Assembly: GCF_027706845.1 (NCBI RefSeq)
Contig: NZ_JAQGCZ010000002.1
Location: 1-64,000, forward strand
DNA length: 64,000 nt
From: Mycolicibacterium sp. BiH015
Lineage (GTDB): Bacteria > Actinomycetota > Actinomycetes > Mycobacteriales > Mycobacteriaceae
Reading direction: 5' to 3'
The position numbers were made by a program, and so were the translations under genes. The stretch's first letter is position 1. Each line of letters begins with the position of its first letter. The notes beneath the pieces were generated by a model. The model was given only the letters and a program-made list of their open reading frames with translations. It ran no database searches and had not been told where the DNA came from. Below are positions 26,143 through 35,683 of this stretch, one piece after another.

Positions 26143-27378
26143 TCAGGTCGGTGATGCGTTGGTCCTGCTGGTGAGGATTGCCAGCGCAATAGCGGTCATT
26201 TCACGTTCCACCCCGGCGCGACGGGTCAGATGCCAGGTGCGTGCAACATCTTCGATGAAGCTGATCGCCGCGGCGACAAGCAATTTGGCCTCCGCTACGC
26301 TGGTCTCGGGATCAATTTTGCGGACGACGTCGATCCACAACGTCTGGCGATCGGCCTCGTTCCTGGCGTAGGCGTCGCGGACCTCGGCTGAACCGTGGGA
26401 CAGTTCGGTAATCGTCACCGACACCAGATCGGGATACTCCAGGCTGATGCGCACTCGGCCCGCGACAAGCGCTCGCAGCGATTCCTCAGTCCCCGGCTCG
26501 GTTCGAAGTGCCCGAATGCATTCGAGCGCGCACCAGTCGTCGAAGCGGCGGATGAGCGCGTCGAGAATCGCCTGCTTGGACGAGAACGACCGGTACAGCC
26601 CCGGGCCTGCGATGCCCGCACCGTTGCCGATCTCCACAGTGCTGACAGCCGGATATCCCTGCGCGCGGAACAGTTTCGCGCCCGTGGTCAGCAATGTCTC
26701 AAAACGGGAGAACTGTGGGCCCGGTTCCTCCGCCGATTCCCCGATTGACTGCAGACTTGCGACGGCAGGCGTGTGAGCCGCCGCGAGACACGCGCCGAAC
26801 AACAGCCGATGCAGGTCGTCCTTGGCCAGCGTGAGGTTGTGACGTCCGAGGCTGGTGATGGTGCTGGACACCGCCCATGCTCTCAACTCGGAATGCTCAT
26901 CACTCAATTCGGGGACCTCGAGGGCGATGGCCTTCTGCATTCCCGCGACGATGGCATTGATGCGGCGCCGCACCTGTGAGCGTTCGGTTTCGTCGAGATA
27001 GCGCGCCTCGCGCTGCCACAAGACGGTCAGTGACCGGGATGCGACCGCAGCGGTGATGAGATCGGGCAGCTCCGCACGCAGCGGAAGATGGTCGGGGGTT
27101 GCTTCGCCTTCGGAAAGCGGTCGGACGCTGAGGTATTGCTCCTGCCCGGCCCGAATGGCAGCGGCCAGCAGGGCCTGCTTGTTGTCGTAGTGACGGTACA
27201 GCGCGCGTGCGGTGACGCCCGATGCTTCGGCGATGTCCTCCAGCTTCACCGAGTGGAAACCGCGGTCGATGAACAGCCGAACGGCTTGTTCGAGGATCTG
27301 TTGCTTGCGGTCTTTGGGCCGGCGTTTGACAGCGGGGACGGCGGGTTCCACAGTGCTGCGCCCCCTTCCCGCTGACAT
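26143..27378 (-). CDS. mce3R: Tandem TetR-family repressor Mce3R
   Basis: The 411-residue protein contains two TetR-fold units in one chain. The first DNA-binding domain is at about residues 25-72 ([23 protein letters not shown]) and the second at about 225-275 ([24 protein letters not shown]), each followed by a ligand-type helical domain. This layout and length are those of M. tuberculosis Mce3R (Rv1963c), which represses mce3 and the mel2/fadE17-18 genes and binds a non-palindromic site. I chose ATG 27378; a GTG nine bases upstream is in frame. A hairpin lies 28-54 bp upstream. It is divergent from yrbE3A and convergent with melK, so it sits between its two target blocks. Confidence 0.93.
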   Translation of the reverse strand: MSAGRGRSTVEPAVPAVKRRPKDRKQQILEQAVRLFIDRGFHSVKLEDIAEASGVTARALYRHYDNKQALLAAAIRAGQEQYLSVRPLSEGEATPDHLPLRAELPDLITAAVASRSLTVLWQREARYLDETERSQVRRRINAIVAGMQKAIALEVPELSDEHSELRAWAVSSTITSLGRHNLTLAKDDLHRLLFGACLAAAHTPAVASLQSIGESAEEPGPQFSRFETLLTTGAKLFRAQGYPAVSTVEIGNGAGIAGPGLYRSFSSKQAILDALIRRFDDWCALECIRALRTEPGTEESLRALVAGRVRISLEYPDLVSVTITELSHGSAEVRDAYARNEADRQTLWIDVVRKIDPETSVAEAKLLVAAAISFIEDVARTWHLTRRAGVEREMTAIALAILTSRTNASPT

Positions 27379-28028
27379 GCTTCTCACCCGATCCTGCCAG
27401 ACGCGGTCACCGGCAGACGCGGTGCCGGTGACGCGAGTCGCGCACGGCTACGCCGGGATGCATTCCACGTGGCAACCTCCGTCGGCACGCTCGACTCGTC
27501 CTGTTCTCATCCCTGATCCCTTCGGTTCCGCACGGCGGCGGGTGGGGTGGCTGCCCGTCGCCTGAGGTCGAGCTATTGTCCGCATTGTTGATATCACCAA
27601 AAGACATTATCGCACCAGAAATAGCCATGAAGTGTATTTATCAACTATCGAGGGCCGCAGAATGGCAATATTGCTTATAGACATCATGGCGGCTGGCCGC
27701 GTAGTCTCGGGTGTCCACGACCACTTCGGACCATTCGGATGGCCAGCATGATCAGCTCGGGCGGCTTTCGGCGCAGATGCCGTGACCGGGGGACCCCGCG
27801 TTACAGACAGCAAACGGAAAAGATGCACCTCGCCGGCGTGCCGTGCCCCGTTCGGGGGAGGCTTATACCTCCTTCTGGAAGCTGCGACCTGATGGTCGAG
27901 CTCGCTAGCGTTCGGGCCATGCCATCAGAGCCCGATGGCTTCCCGTACGCGTTCGGCCTCGAGTCCGCGGGGCTGACGAGGACTTGCGCGGGGAGCCGTC
28001 TCCCCCGGGGCGACGCGGGACGAGCCTT
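27379..28028. promoter_or_regulatory. Divergent mce3R/yrbE3A intergenic region
   Basis: This 650-bp gap has no convincing gene. It contains the 27406-27432 inverted repeat near mce3R, an AT-rich stretch at about 27570-27690 with a GCAATATTGC palindrome (27665-27674), and GC-rich DNA without clear signals from 27700 to yrbE3A. The AT-rich stretch is the best place for the yrbE3A promoter and Mce3R operator. Confidence 0.45.
27406..27432. promoter_or_regulatory. Inverted repeat in the mce3R leader
   Basis: GTCACCGGCA (27406-27415) and TGCCGGTGAC (27423-27432) are perfect 10-bp reverse complements with a 7-bp spacer. The element lies 28-54 bp upstream of the mce3R ATG. It could be an RNA hairpin near the ribosome entry region or an operator. 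Confidence 0.45.
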
Positions 28029-28799
28029 GTGACCGGTGCTGCTGTCGCGACGAAGCCGGTTCGGGCGGTCGGCGTTTTCTTCGCGATGTCCCTCGACACG
28101 ATCGTGCTGATGTTTCGCAGGCCGTTCGCGTGGCGCGAGTACGTCATCCAGACCTGGTTCGTGGCAAGGGTATCCGTCGTTCCCGCCCTGATGTTGACCA
28201 TGCCCTACTCAGTCCTGCTCGTATTCACCTTCAACATCTTGCTCAACGAGTTTGGCGCGTCGGACTTCTCGGGGACCGGTGCGGCGATCGGCACCGTGAA
28301 CCAGATCGGTCCGATTGTGACCGTACTCGTGGTCTCCGGTGCCGGAGCCACAGCCATGTGCGCCGATCTCGGCGCCCGGACGATCCGCGAGGAGCTCGAC
28401 GCCCTGCGCGTGATGGGAATCAACCCCATTCAGGTGCTCGTGGTGCCGCGGGTGTTGGCAGCCACCACCGTGGCTCTCGCCTTGTCGGCGTCGGTGATCA
28501 TCGTGGGTCTCAGTGGAGCCTTCTTCTTCTGTGTCTTCATCCAGCATGTCTCTGCGGGTGCGTTCATCTCGGGGCTGACGCTGCTGACCGGCGTCGGTGA
28601 TGTGGTCGTATCTTTGGCCAAGGCAACCCTTTTCGGGCTCGCGGCCGGACTCATTGCGTGCTACAAGGGGATCTACGTCGGTGGCGGACCCGCAGGCGTC
28701 GGCAACGCGGTCAACGAGACCGTGGTGTTCACCTTCATGGTGCTGTTCGCGATCAACGTGATCGCGACCGCGGTCGGCATCCAGTTCACGGTGTCGTGA
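28029..28799 (+). CDS. yrbE3A: YrbE-type permease of the Mce3 transporter
   Basis: The 256-residue membrane protein is an MlaE/YrbE permease, with hydrophobic segments around residues 45-75, 90-115, 145-175, 190-215 and 230-255. The EQ-loop-like segment (ARTIREELDALRVMGINPIQVL) is the coupling helix that meets the MceG ATPase encoded elsewhere. I use GTG 28029; an upstream TTG at 27984 would add 15 residues of low-complexity sequence, and no strong ribosome site decides between them. It is the first gene of the eight-gene mce3 operon. Confidence 0.88.
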   Translation: MTGAAVATKPVRAVGVFFAMSLDTIVLMFRRPFAWREYVIQTWFVARVSVVPALMLTMPYSVLLVFTFNILLNEFGASDFSGTGAAIGTVNQIGPIVTVLVVSGAGATAMCADLGARTIREELDALRVMGINPIQVLVVPRVLAATTVALALSASVIIVGLSGAFFFCVFIQHVSAGAFISGLTLLTGVGDVVVSLAKATLFGLAAGLIACYKGIYVGGGPAGVGNAVNETVVFTFMVLFAINVIATAVGIQFTVS

Positions 28800-28808
28800 G
28801 ATGACGTC

Positions 28809-29663
28809 ATGAGCTCGGGTGCACCCAGTAGGCCCTTCGGGCGCCTGACCAACCTCGTCGATGATTTCACCGCAGGGTGGAATCGGATCGGTGGACAAGC
28901 CCGCTTCTACGCGGAGACGCTGGCCGCCATACCTGAGGCCGTCGTCCAGTACCGCAGCGAGTTGTTGCGTCTCATCGCGCAGATGGGTTTGGGCAGTGGG
29001 GCGTTGGCCGTCGTGGGTGGGACCGTCGCAATCGTCGGCTTCCTGACCATGACCACCGGGGCGCTCGTTGCCGTGCAGGGATACAACCAGCTGGCCTCCG
29101 TGGGCTTCGAAGCACTGACCGGATTTGCATCGGCGTTCTTCAACGTGCGCCTCATCGTTCCCGGCACGACCTCGGTGGCGCTGTCGGCGACGATCGGTGC
29201 GGGCGCGACTGCGCAGCTGGGCGCAATGCGGATCAACGAGGAGATCGACGCGCTGGAGGTGATCGGAATCCGCAGTGTCACATACCTTGCCGCCACCCGC
29301 GTACTGGCCGGGGTCATCGTGGTCATCCCGCTGTACTGCATCGCCGTCATGATGGCGTTCTTGGCGGCCCGCTTCGGGACCACGGTGATCTACGGCCAGG
29401 GGTCGGGCGTCTACGACCACTACTTCGGTACCTTTCTGAGCCCCACCGACCTGATCTGGTCCTTCTTCCAGTGCGTCGCGATCACCGTCGTCATCATGCT
29501 CGTCCACACCTACTACGGGTTCACGGCGTCCGGGGGACCGGCAGGCGTCGGGGAGGCGGTGGGGCGTGCGGTGCGCACCTCGATGGTGGTCGCGGCGGTC
29601 GAGATCGTGATGATCTCGTTGGCCGTTTACGGCCAGTCCGGCAACTTCAACCTGGCGGGTTGA
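28809..29663 (+). CDS. yrbE3B: YrbE-type permease, second subunit of Mce3
   Basis: The 284-residue MlaE/YrbE permease pairs with YrbE3A to form the membrane channel. It has a cytosolic amphipathic N-terminus (DDFTAGWNRIGGQARFYAET), about five transmembrane segments, and the coupling segment NEEIDALEVIGIRSVTYLAA. ATG 28809 lies 9 bp after the yrbE3A stop. The frame ends one base before mce3A. Confidence 0.92.
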   Translation: MSSGAPSRPFGRLTNLVDDFTAGWNRIGGQARFYAETLAAIPEAVVQYRSELLRLIAQMGLGSGALAVVGGTVAIVGFLTMTTGALVAVQGYNQLASVGFEALTGFASAFFNVRLIVPGTTSVALSATIGAGATAQLGAMRINEEIDALEVIGIRSVTYLAATRVLAGVIVVIPLYCIAVMMAFLAARFGTTVIYGQGSGVYDHYFGTFLSPTDLIWSFFQCVAITVVIMLVHTYYGFTASGGPAGVGEAVGRAVRTSMVVAAVEIVMISLAVYGQSGNFNLAG

Positions 29664-29664
29664 G

Positions 29665-31008
29665 GTGCGGCGCCCGGGACAGCCTCGTGTGCACAATGCG
29701 TGGTGGACAGCCATGCTCTTGGGTGTCGTGGTCGCGTTCTTGTTGGTGACCGCCGCGGTCTACAGCGGAACGTTCCGCTCGTCTGTGCCCGTCACCTTGA
29801 CGTCGGACAGATCGGGTCTGGTGATGGAGACCGGCGCCAAGGTGAAGCTGCGCGGTGTGGAGGTCGGCCGGGTCAAGAGCATCAGCGGTGGTGATGGGCA
29901 CGCCAGTCTCGAGCTCGCGATCGACCCGGATCAGATCCAGTTCATTCCGGCCAATGTCGCGGCAAAGATAGAGGCCACCACGGCTTTTGGCGCGAAGTTC
30001 GTCGACCTCGTCTATCCCGATGACCCGAGCCCACATCGGCTCTCGGCCGGCGCGGTGCTGCGCTCGGAGAACGTCAGCACCGAGGTGAACACCATCTTCG
30101 GCAACCTGTCCGATCTGTTGCAGATGATCGATCCCGCAAAACTCAACGCGGTGTTGACCGCCGTCGCGGACGGCGTCCGAGGTAAGGGCGAACGGATGGG
30201 GCAGGCGGCTTCTGATCTCAACGTCGTTCTCACCGCGCTCAACGAGCGCAACGACACCATTCGCCGGGACTGGCGGTCATTCAGAGATTTCAACGACACC
30301 TATGCGGCAGCGGCCTCCGACATCGTCACCATTCTCGATGCCGCGAGCACCACGAGTGCTACCGTTGTCGGCCACTCGTCGCAGTTGGACACGCTGCTGC
30401 TCAACACCATTGGCTTGTCCCGATCGGGAACCGAGCTTCTCGCTTCGAGTAAGGACAGTTTCACGTCGCTCGTCGGAACTCTGGAATCGACCACGAGCCT
30501 GCTGCTCAAGTACAGCCCCGTCTACACGTGCTGGCTGCAAGGTGCGACATGGTTCCTCGACAACGGCGGATTCGACGTATGGGGCGGTGGGAACGGACGC
30601 ACCGTCCAGTTCGACATCGGCCTGCTGTTCGGCAACGACCCCTACCAATACCCCGACAATCTTCCTGTTATCGCCGCCAAGGGCGGTCCCGGTGGGAGGC
30701 CCGGTTGCGGATCACTGCCCGACGCGACGAAGAATTTTCCCGTCCGGCAGCTCATCACCAACACCGGGTGGGGCACTGGTCTGGACCTTCGGCCCAATCC
30801 CGGGATCGGACATCCCTGCTGGGCCAACTATTTTCCGGTGACGCGGGCAGTTCCCGAAGCGCCCAGCGTCAGGCAATGCCTGCCCGGTCCGGCGCCGGGT
30901 CCGATTCCGTATCCGGGCGCACCGCCGTATGGGGCGGCGCTGTACGGGCCAGGTGGCGTTCCACTCTGGCCCGGCCTGCCACCCGCCCCGGTACCGCCGA
31001 AGCCGTGA
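29665..31008 (+). CDS. mce3A: Mce3A, Mce-family lipid-import protein
   Basis: The 447-residue protein has one N-terminal membrane anchor (residues about 14-36), the MCE/MlaD domain (about 40-120, with the strand KVKLRGVEVGRVKSI), a long helical region (about 130-290) and a Pro-rich tail. Mce proteins form a heterohexameric tube across the periplasm that carries lipids or sterols to the YrbE pair. Four Cys residues in the C-terminal third may form disulfides. GTG 29665 is next to the yrbE3B stop. Confidence 0.93.
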   Translation: MRRPGQPRVHNAWWTAMLLGVVVAFLLVTAAVYSGTFRSSVPVTLTSDRSGLVMETGAKVKLRGVEVGRVKSISGGDGHASLELAIDPDQIQFIPANVAAKIEATTAFGAKFVDLVYPDDPSPHRLSAGAVLRSENVSTEVNTIFGNLSDLLQMIDPAKLNAVLTAVADGVRGKGERMGQAASDLNVVLTALNERNDTIRRDWRSFRDFNDTYAAAASDIVTILDAASTTSATVVGHSSQLDTLLLNTIGLSRSGTELLASSKDSFTSLVGTLESTTSLLLKYSPVYTCWLQGATWFLDNGGFDVWGGGNGRTVQFDIGLLFGNDPYQYPDNLPVIAAKGGPGGRPGCGSLPDATKNFPVRQLITNTGWGTGLDLRPNPGIGHPCWANYFPVTRAVPEAPSVRQCLPGPAPGPIPYPGAPPYGAALYGPGGVPLWPGLPPAPVPPKP

Positions 31009-31039
31009 CCAGGCCAGACCACCACAAGGAGTAGACCGG

Positions 31040-32068
31040 GTGAAAGACGACTTCAAGGGCGCTGCGTGGCGCCTGCTGATTTTCCTGACCGCGTGCGCAT
31101 TCGGGACATTCGCGCTGCTGACAGTGTTCGCGCAGTTCCGATTCGGCGACGGTGACACATACTTCGCCGATTTCACCAACGTCTCTGGGCTCAAGAGCGA
31201 TGACATGGTTCGGATCGCCGGCGTCGAGGTGGGCAAGATCGAGAACATCTCGTTCAACCCGGACTCAACCGTCAGGGTGGAGTTCGGCATCGACGACACC
31301 GTCGTCATCACCGACGGAACGCGAGCTGCGGTGCGCTACGACAACGTGATCGGGGGGCGATATCTGGCGTTGGAAGAGGGCACCGGTGGATTGACCGCAC
31401 TGCCGGCCGGGGCGACCATCCCCCCGGAGCGGACACAGCCCGCCCTCGACCTGGACTCGGTGATCGGTGGGTTCAAACCGCTCTTCCGGGCGTTGGATCC
31501 CGATCAAGTGAATGCCCTGAGCGGGCAGTTGATCTCGGTGCTGCAGGGACAAGGTGCCACGATCGGATCGTTCCTTCAGCAGGCCGCCGCCGTGACCAAC
31601 ACGCTCGCCGACCGCGACGTGCTGATCGGTCAGGTCATCGACAACCTCAACGTGGTACTGGGCTCCCTGGGGGGACAGACCGACCGGCTCGACACCGCCG
31701 TGGCCTCGCTGTCCGAACTGGTGCACGGGCTGGCCGAACGCCGGGTCGACATCTCCAACGCCGTGGCGTACACCGACGCCGCCGCCGGGTCACTCGCCGA
31801 TCTCCTCGCCCGGTCGCGCGAACCTTTCGCGAAGGTGGTTCACGAGATCGACCGGACGTCAACGATCGCCGCGACAGACCGGGACTACCTGGACACCTTG
31901 CTCAACACCCTTCCGGACAAATACCGGGCACTGGGCAGGCAGGGCATGTACGGCGACTTCTTCAGCTTCTACCTGTGCGACCTGATCCTGAAGGTCAACG
32001 GCAAAGGCGGCCAGCCGGTCTACGTGAAGATCGCGGGTCAGGACAGTGGGCGGTGCGCACCGAAATGA
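31040..32068 (+). CDS. mce3B: Mce3B, Mce-family lipid-import protein
   Basis: The 342-residue protein has an N-terminal anchor (RLLIFLTACAFGTFALLTVF), the MCE domain with MVRIAGVEVGKIENISF, and a helical region rich in heptad-like leucines from about 150. The GTG at 31040, with AAGGAG 8 nt upstream, gives the exact Rv1967 length that I recall; longer in-frame starts lie in mce3A. Two Cys near the C-terminus (YLCDLIL and GRCAPK) could pair. Confidence 0.92.
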   Translation: MKDDFKGAAWRLLIFLTACAFGTFALLTVFAQFRFGDGDTYFADFTNVSGLKSDDMVRIAGVEVGKIENISFNPDSTVRVEFGIDDTVVITDGTRAAVRYDNVIGGRYLALEEGTGGLTALPAGATIPPERTQPALDLDSVIGGFKPLFRALDPDQVNALSGQLISVLQGQGATIGSFLQQAAAVTNTLADRDVLIGQVIDNLNVVLGSLGGQTDRLDTAVASLSELVHGLAERRVDISNAVAYTDAAAGSLADLLARSREPFAKVVHEIDRTSTIAATDRDYLDTLLNTLPDKYRALGRQGMYGDFFSFYLCDLILKVNGKGGQPVYVKIAGQDSGRCAPK

Positions 32069-33297
32069 AGTCGTTCACCGAACGTAACCCGCTGCTGATC
32101 GGCGCCACCGGCATCGTCGCGGTATCCACCGTCGTCATCGGCGCACTGCAGTATCACAACCTTCCCATTGTCAACCAGGTCACCACGTACTCCGCGCAAT
32201 TCAGCGACGCAGGAGGCCTTTTCACCGGGGCAACTGTCGAAGTGTCCGGGTACCCGGCCGGTCGAGTCTCGAGCATCGAACTCCACGGATCCGCTGTTCT
32301 GGTGCACTTCGCGATCGACAAGAACATCCGGATCGGTGATGCAACCGAGGCTGCGATCCGAACCAAAAGTCTGCTCGGCACCAAAATGCTGACCGTAACG
32401 CCACGCGGCGACGGGCAACTCGACGGACCGATCCCGATCAGTCGTACAGTGTCGCCGTACCAGCTGCCCGACGCCCTCGGCGACCTCGCCGAAACGATCA
32501 GCGGACTGGACACCAACCAGCTGTCGACCGCGCTGGCGACGTTGTCGGAGACATTCGCCGACACGCCCGAGGAACTCCGAAATGCCGTCCAGGGTGTCGC
32601 GCGGTTCGCTCAGACGCTCAACAATCGCGACGCCCAACTTCGCAACCTGCTGGACAACGCCGCGGCGGCGACCGGAGTGCTCGCCGACCGCAGCGAGCAG
32701 ATCGCAGCTCTGATCACCGACACCAATTCGCTGCTGGCCCAGCTGCGCACCCAGAGCGCCGCAGTGGATCACATCTGGAACAGCATCTCTGCCGCGTCCC
32801 AACAGCTCAAGGCGTTCATCGCCGAAAACCGCCAGCAATTGCGTCCGGCACTGGACAAACTCAATGAAGTCCTGGCGATCGTCGACAACCGCAAGGGCAG
32901 GTTGCAGCAGGCGGTCACGTTGCTGAACAAGTATGCGATGTCGCTGGGGGAGTCGCTTTCGTCGGGGCCGTTTTTCAAGGCTTACCTCGCCAATCTACTT
33001 CCGGGCCAATTTGTGCAGCCCTTCGTCGACGCCGCGTTCTCCGACCTTGGACTGGACCCCAACGTGCTTCTGCCATCGCAGCTTTCCGATCCTCAAACCG
33101 GACAACCCGGAACACCGGCGCTTCCGGTTCCTTTCCCGCGTACCGGCCAGGGTGGTGCGCCTCACCTGAATCTGCCCGACGCCATCACCGGCAATCCCGG
33201 TGACCCTCGTTATCCCTACCGGGAGCCACTACCCGCACCCCCGCCAGGCGGACCCCCTCCCGGTCCGCCCGCGCTCGCACCAGGGGTTACCCCGTGA
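32065..33297 (+). CDS. mce3C: Mce3C, Mce-family lipid-import protein
   Basis: The 410-residue protein has a membrane anchor at about residues 9-28, an MCE domain with VEVSGYPAGRVSSIEL, a helical region and a long Pro-rich C-terminus. I chose ATG 32065, which overlaps the mce3B stop as ATGA; a GTG at 32053 would add four residues. Coupling by overlap repeats through mce3D and mce3E. Confidence 0.92.
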   Translation: MKSFTERNPLLIGATGIVAVSTVVIGALQYHNLPIVNQVTTYSAQFSDAGGLFTGATVEVSGYPAGRVSSIELHGSAVLVHFAIDKNIRIGDATEAAIRTKSLLGTKMLTVTPRGDGQLDGPIPISRTVSPYQLPDALGDLAETISGLDTNQLSTALATLSETFADTPEELRNAVQGVARFAQTLNNRDAQLRNLLDNAAAATGVLADRSEQIAALITDTNSLLAQLRTQSAAVDHIWNSISAASQQLKAFIAENRQQLRPALDKLNEVLAIVDNRKGRLQQAVTLLNKYAMSLGESLSSGPFFKAYLANLLPGQFVQPFVDAAFSDLGLDPNVLLPSQLSDPQTGQPGTPALPVPFPRTGQGGAPHLNLPDAITGNPGDPRYPYREPLPAPPPGGPPPGPPALAPGVTP

Positions 33298-34556
33298 CGC
33301 GGCGCACGTGGGTGCGCAGCGGCCTGGCCGTCGTGCTGTCACTGGTGCTGACCGCCGGGGTGCTCGTCGTCACGCGAGGCGCAAGCGGTATCGCGAAGAT
33401 CTGGATCACCGGATATTTCGAAAACAGCAACGGTCTGTACGCCGGGGACGACGTCCGCATCCTCGGAGTTCCGGTGGGCCGCGTGGAGCGCATCGAGCCG
33501 CTGCCGACTCAAGCGAGGATCACCTTCTGGGTCGACGCGCGCTACTCCGTGCCGGCCGACGCCAAAGCCGTGATCCTGTCACCGCAACTGGTCACAGGTC
33601 GCGCGATCCAGCTCACCCCCGTCTACACCAGCGGACCGGCGATGGCCTCGGGTACCGTCGTCGGCCGGGAGAGCACCGCCGTGCCCGTCGAATGGGACGA
33701 CGTCCGAATCCAGTTGCAGAGGGTCACCACGCTGCTCCGGCCGACAGAGCCGGGCGGCGTCAGCACATTGGGAGCGGTGGTCAGTACGGCCGCGGACAAC
33801 CTGCGTGGGCAGGGTTCTGCAATCCGGGACACGATCGTCAAACTCTCACAAGCCCTTAGCGCCCTCGGCGATCACAGCGACGACATCTTCAGCACGTTCA
33901 CCAACCTGTCGACACTGGTGTCAGCGCTGCATGACAGCGCCGACCTCCTCGAACAACTCAACCAGAACATGGCGGCGGTGACATCGCTGATCGCCGACGA
34001 TCCGAACAAGGTCGCGCGCACCATCGAAGACTTGGGCGCGGTGATCGGAGACGTCGAAGACTTCGCGAACGAGAACACCGAAGCGATCGGCACCGCATCG
34101 GACCGACTCGGCTCCATCAGCGACGTCCTGGTCGCCAGCCTCGACGACATCAAACAGACACTGCACATCGCCCCCGGCACCGTCTCGAACTTCTACAACA
34201 TCTTTGAACCGGCCAACGGTTCGCTGACCGGTGCGCTCGCCGTGAACAACTTCGCGAATCCGATCAGCTTCATCTGCGGGGCGATCCAGGCGGCTTCGCG
34301 GCTCGGCGCCGACCAGTCCGCCAAGCTGTGCGTTCAGTACCTCGCGCCGATCGTCAAGAACCGGCAGTACAACTTCCCTCCGATCGGCGAGAACCTATTG
34401 GTCGGAGCGCAGGCCAGGCCCAACGAAGTCACCTACAGCGAGGACTGGATGCGACCTGACTTCGTACCGCCCCCTCCGCCGCCACCCCACGTGGCCACGG
34501 ATCCGGCTGCAGGCTTGACCGGAATGATGCTGCCGCGCACAGGGAGTGGGTCGTGA
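33294..34556 (+). CDS. mce3D: Mce3D, Mce-family lipid-import protein
   Basis: The 420-residue protein has an N-terminal anchor (VRSGLAVVLSLVLTAGVLVV), an MCE domain with VRILGVPVGRVERIEP, and a helical region of about 180 residues that would form the tube. The C-terminus has a run of prolines (VPPPPPPPH). GTG 33294 overlaps the mce3C stop as GTGA. Confidence 0.92.
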   Translation: MTRRTWVRSGLAVVLSLVLTAGVLVVTRGASGIAKIWITGYFENSNGLYAGDDVRILGVPVGRVERIEPLPTQARITFWVDARYSVPADAKAVILSPQLVTGRAIQLTPVYTSGPAMASGTVVGRESTAVPVEWDDVRIQLQRVTTLLRPTEPGGVSTLGAVVSTAADNLRGQGSAIRDTIVKLSQALSALGDHSDDIFSTFTNLSTLVSALHDSADLLEQLNQNMAAVTSLIADDPNKVARTIEDLGAVIGDVEDFANENTEAIGTASDRLGSISDVLVASLDDIKQTLHIAPGTVSNFYNIFEPANGSLTGALAVNNFANPISFICGAIQAASRLGADQSAKLCVQYLAPIVKNRQYNFPPIGENLLVGAQARPNEVTYSEDWMRPDFVPPPPPPPHVATDPAAGLTGMMLPRTGSGS

Positions 34557-35683
34557 GGCGCCGACTGTGGGCCATCGTCATGCTTGTCGCGGTGACGGCG
34601 TGGGTGGCGGGCTGCGGCGACTGGCGTGGGCTGAATTCGCTGCCCATGCCTGGTACCCAGGGCGGTGGCGCCGGATCATTCGAAATCCAGGCGCAGTTGC
34701 CCGATGTCAACAACATCCAGCCGAATTCGCGGGTCCGCGTCGGGGATGTCAACGTCGGAACCGTCACCAGAATTGAGCGCCAAGGCTGGCACGCGCTGGT
34801 GACGATGCGACTCGACGGCGAGGTGAACCTCCCCGAGAACTCCACCGTCACCATCGGACTCACCAGTCTTCTCGGTTCCCTGCACGTCGAGTTGGCGCCT
34901 CCTGCGGACGTCGCACCCGTGGGCCGGCTGCGCCAAGGCTCGCTCATCCCGCTGGAACGCGGCGGCGCGTTCCCGAGCACCGAGCAGACGCTCGCCGCGC
35001 TGTCGGTGGTTCTCAACGGCGGCGGGCTCGGCCAGGTGCAGGACATCACGGAAGCGTTCTCGACGGCCTTCGACGGGCGCGAGCAGGATCTTCGGAGCCT
35101 GGTCGGGGCACTGGACACCTTCACCGGGAACGTCAACGAGCAGACCGGCGACATCATCGCCGCCACCGAAAGTCTCGACAAACTGGTCGCTCAGTTCGTC
35201 GCCCAGCGGCCCGTGCTCGACCATGCGCTGGAAACGCTTCCGGAAGCGTTGGCCGTCCTCAACGGTCAACGACAGAATCTCATCGATACCGCTGACCAGT
35301 TCGGTAAGTTCAGCGCGCTCACCGTCGACACGGTCGACAAGACGAAAGACAATCTGGTCGAGGAAATCAACGACATTGGCCCGGTACTGCAGGCTCTCGC
35401 CGATGCGGGGCCGAGTATGACGCGGGCGCTGTCACTGATCCTCACCTTCCCGTTCCCGAACGAGACGATCGAGAAATGGCAGCGAGGCGATTACGCCAAC
35501 CTGACAGCAGTCGCCGACCTCACGCTCAGCCGCATCGATTCGGGCATGTTCACCGGAACCCGGTGGGAAGGCGACCTGACCGAACTCGAATTGCAATGGG
35601 GCAGAACGATCGGACAGTTTCCGAGTCCCTACACCCGTGCCAATCCGCTGACCGTGCCGTACCGCTGGGATCAGGGACCCTAA
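34553..35683 (+). CDS. mce3E: Mce3E lipoprotein (LprM-like)
   Basis: The 376-residue protein has a signal peptide ending in the lipobox WVAGC (Cys at about residue 22), so it is the lipoprotein subunit of the complex, as in all actinobacterial mce operons. The MCE domain follows (VRVGDVNVGTVTRIER), then a helical region. GTG 34553 overlaps the mce3D stop as GTGA. It equals LprM of M. tuberculosis in position and size. Confidence 0.93.
   Translation: MRRRLWAIVMLVAVTAWVAGCGDWRGLNSLPMPGTQGGGAGSFEIQAQLPDVNNIQPNSRVRVGDVNVGTVTRIERQGWHALVTMRLDGEVNLPENSTVTIGLTSLLGSLHVELAPPADVAPVGRLRQGSLIPLERGGAFPSTEQTLAALSVVLNGGGLGQVQDITEAFSTAFDGREQDLRSLVGALDTFTGNVNEQTGDIIAATESLDKLVAQFVAQRPVLDHALETLPEALAVLNGQRQNLIDTADQFGKFSALTVDTVDKTKDNLVEEINDIGPVLQALADAGPSMTRALSLILTFPFPNETIEKWQRGDYANLTAVADLTLSRIDSGMFTGTRWEGDLTELELQWGRTIGQFPSPYTRANPLTVPYRWDQGP

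Noticed and set aside
27560..27690. Shared Mce3R site between the mce3R/yrbE3A gap and the echA13/melF gap
   Set aside because: Only short words (ATAAATAC, ATGATGT) are shared and their order differs, so no common operator can be claimed by eye.
27739..28032. 97-codon ORF upstream of yrbE3A
   Set aside because: No family match by eye and no ribosome site; it overlaps the preferred yrbE3A start region.
31040..33297. Longer N-termini for Mce3B and Mce3C
   Set aside because: The extensions read into the preceding genes; the GTG with AAGGAG and the ATGA overlap give normal lengths and anchors.
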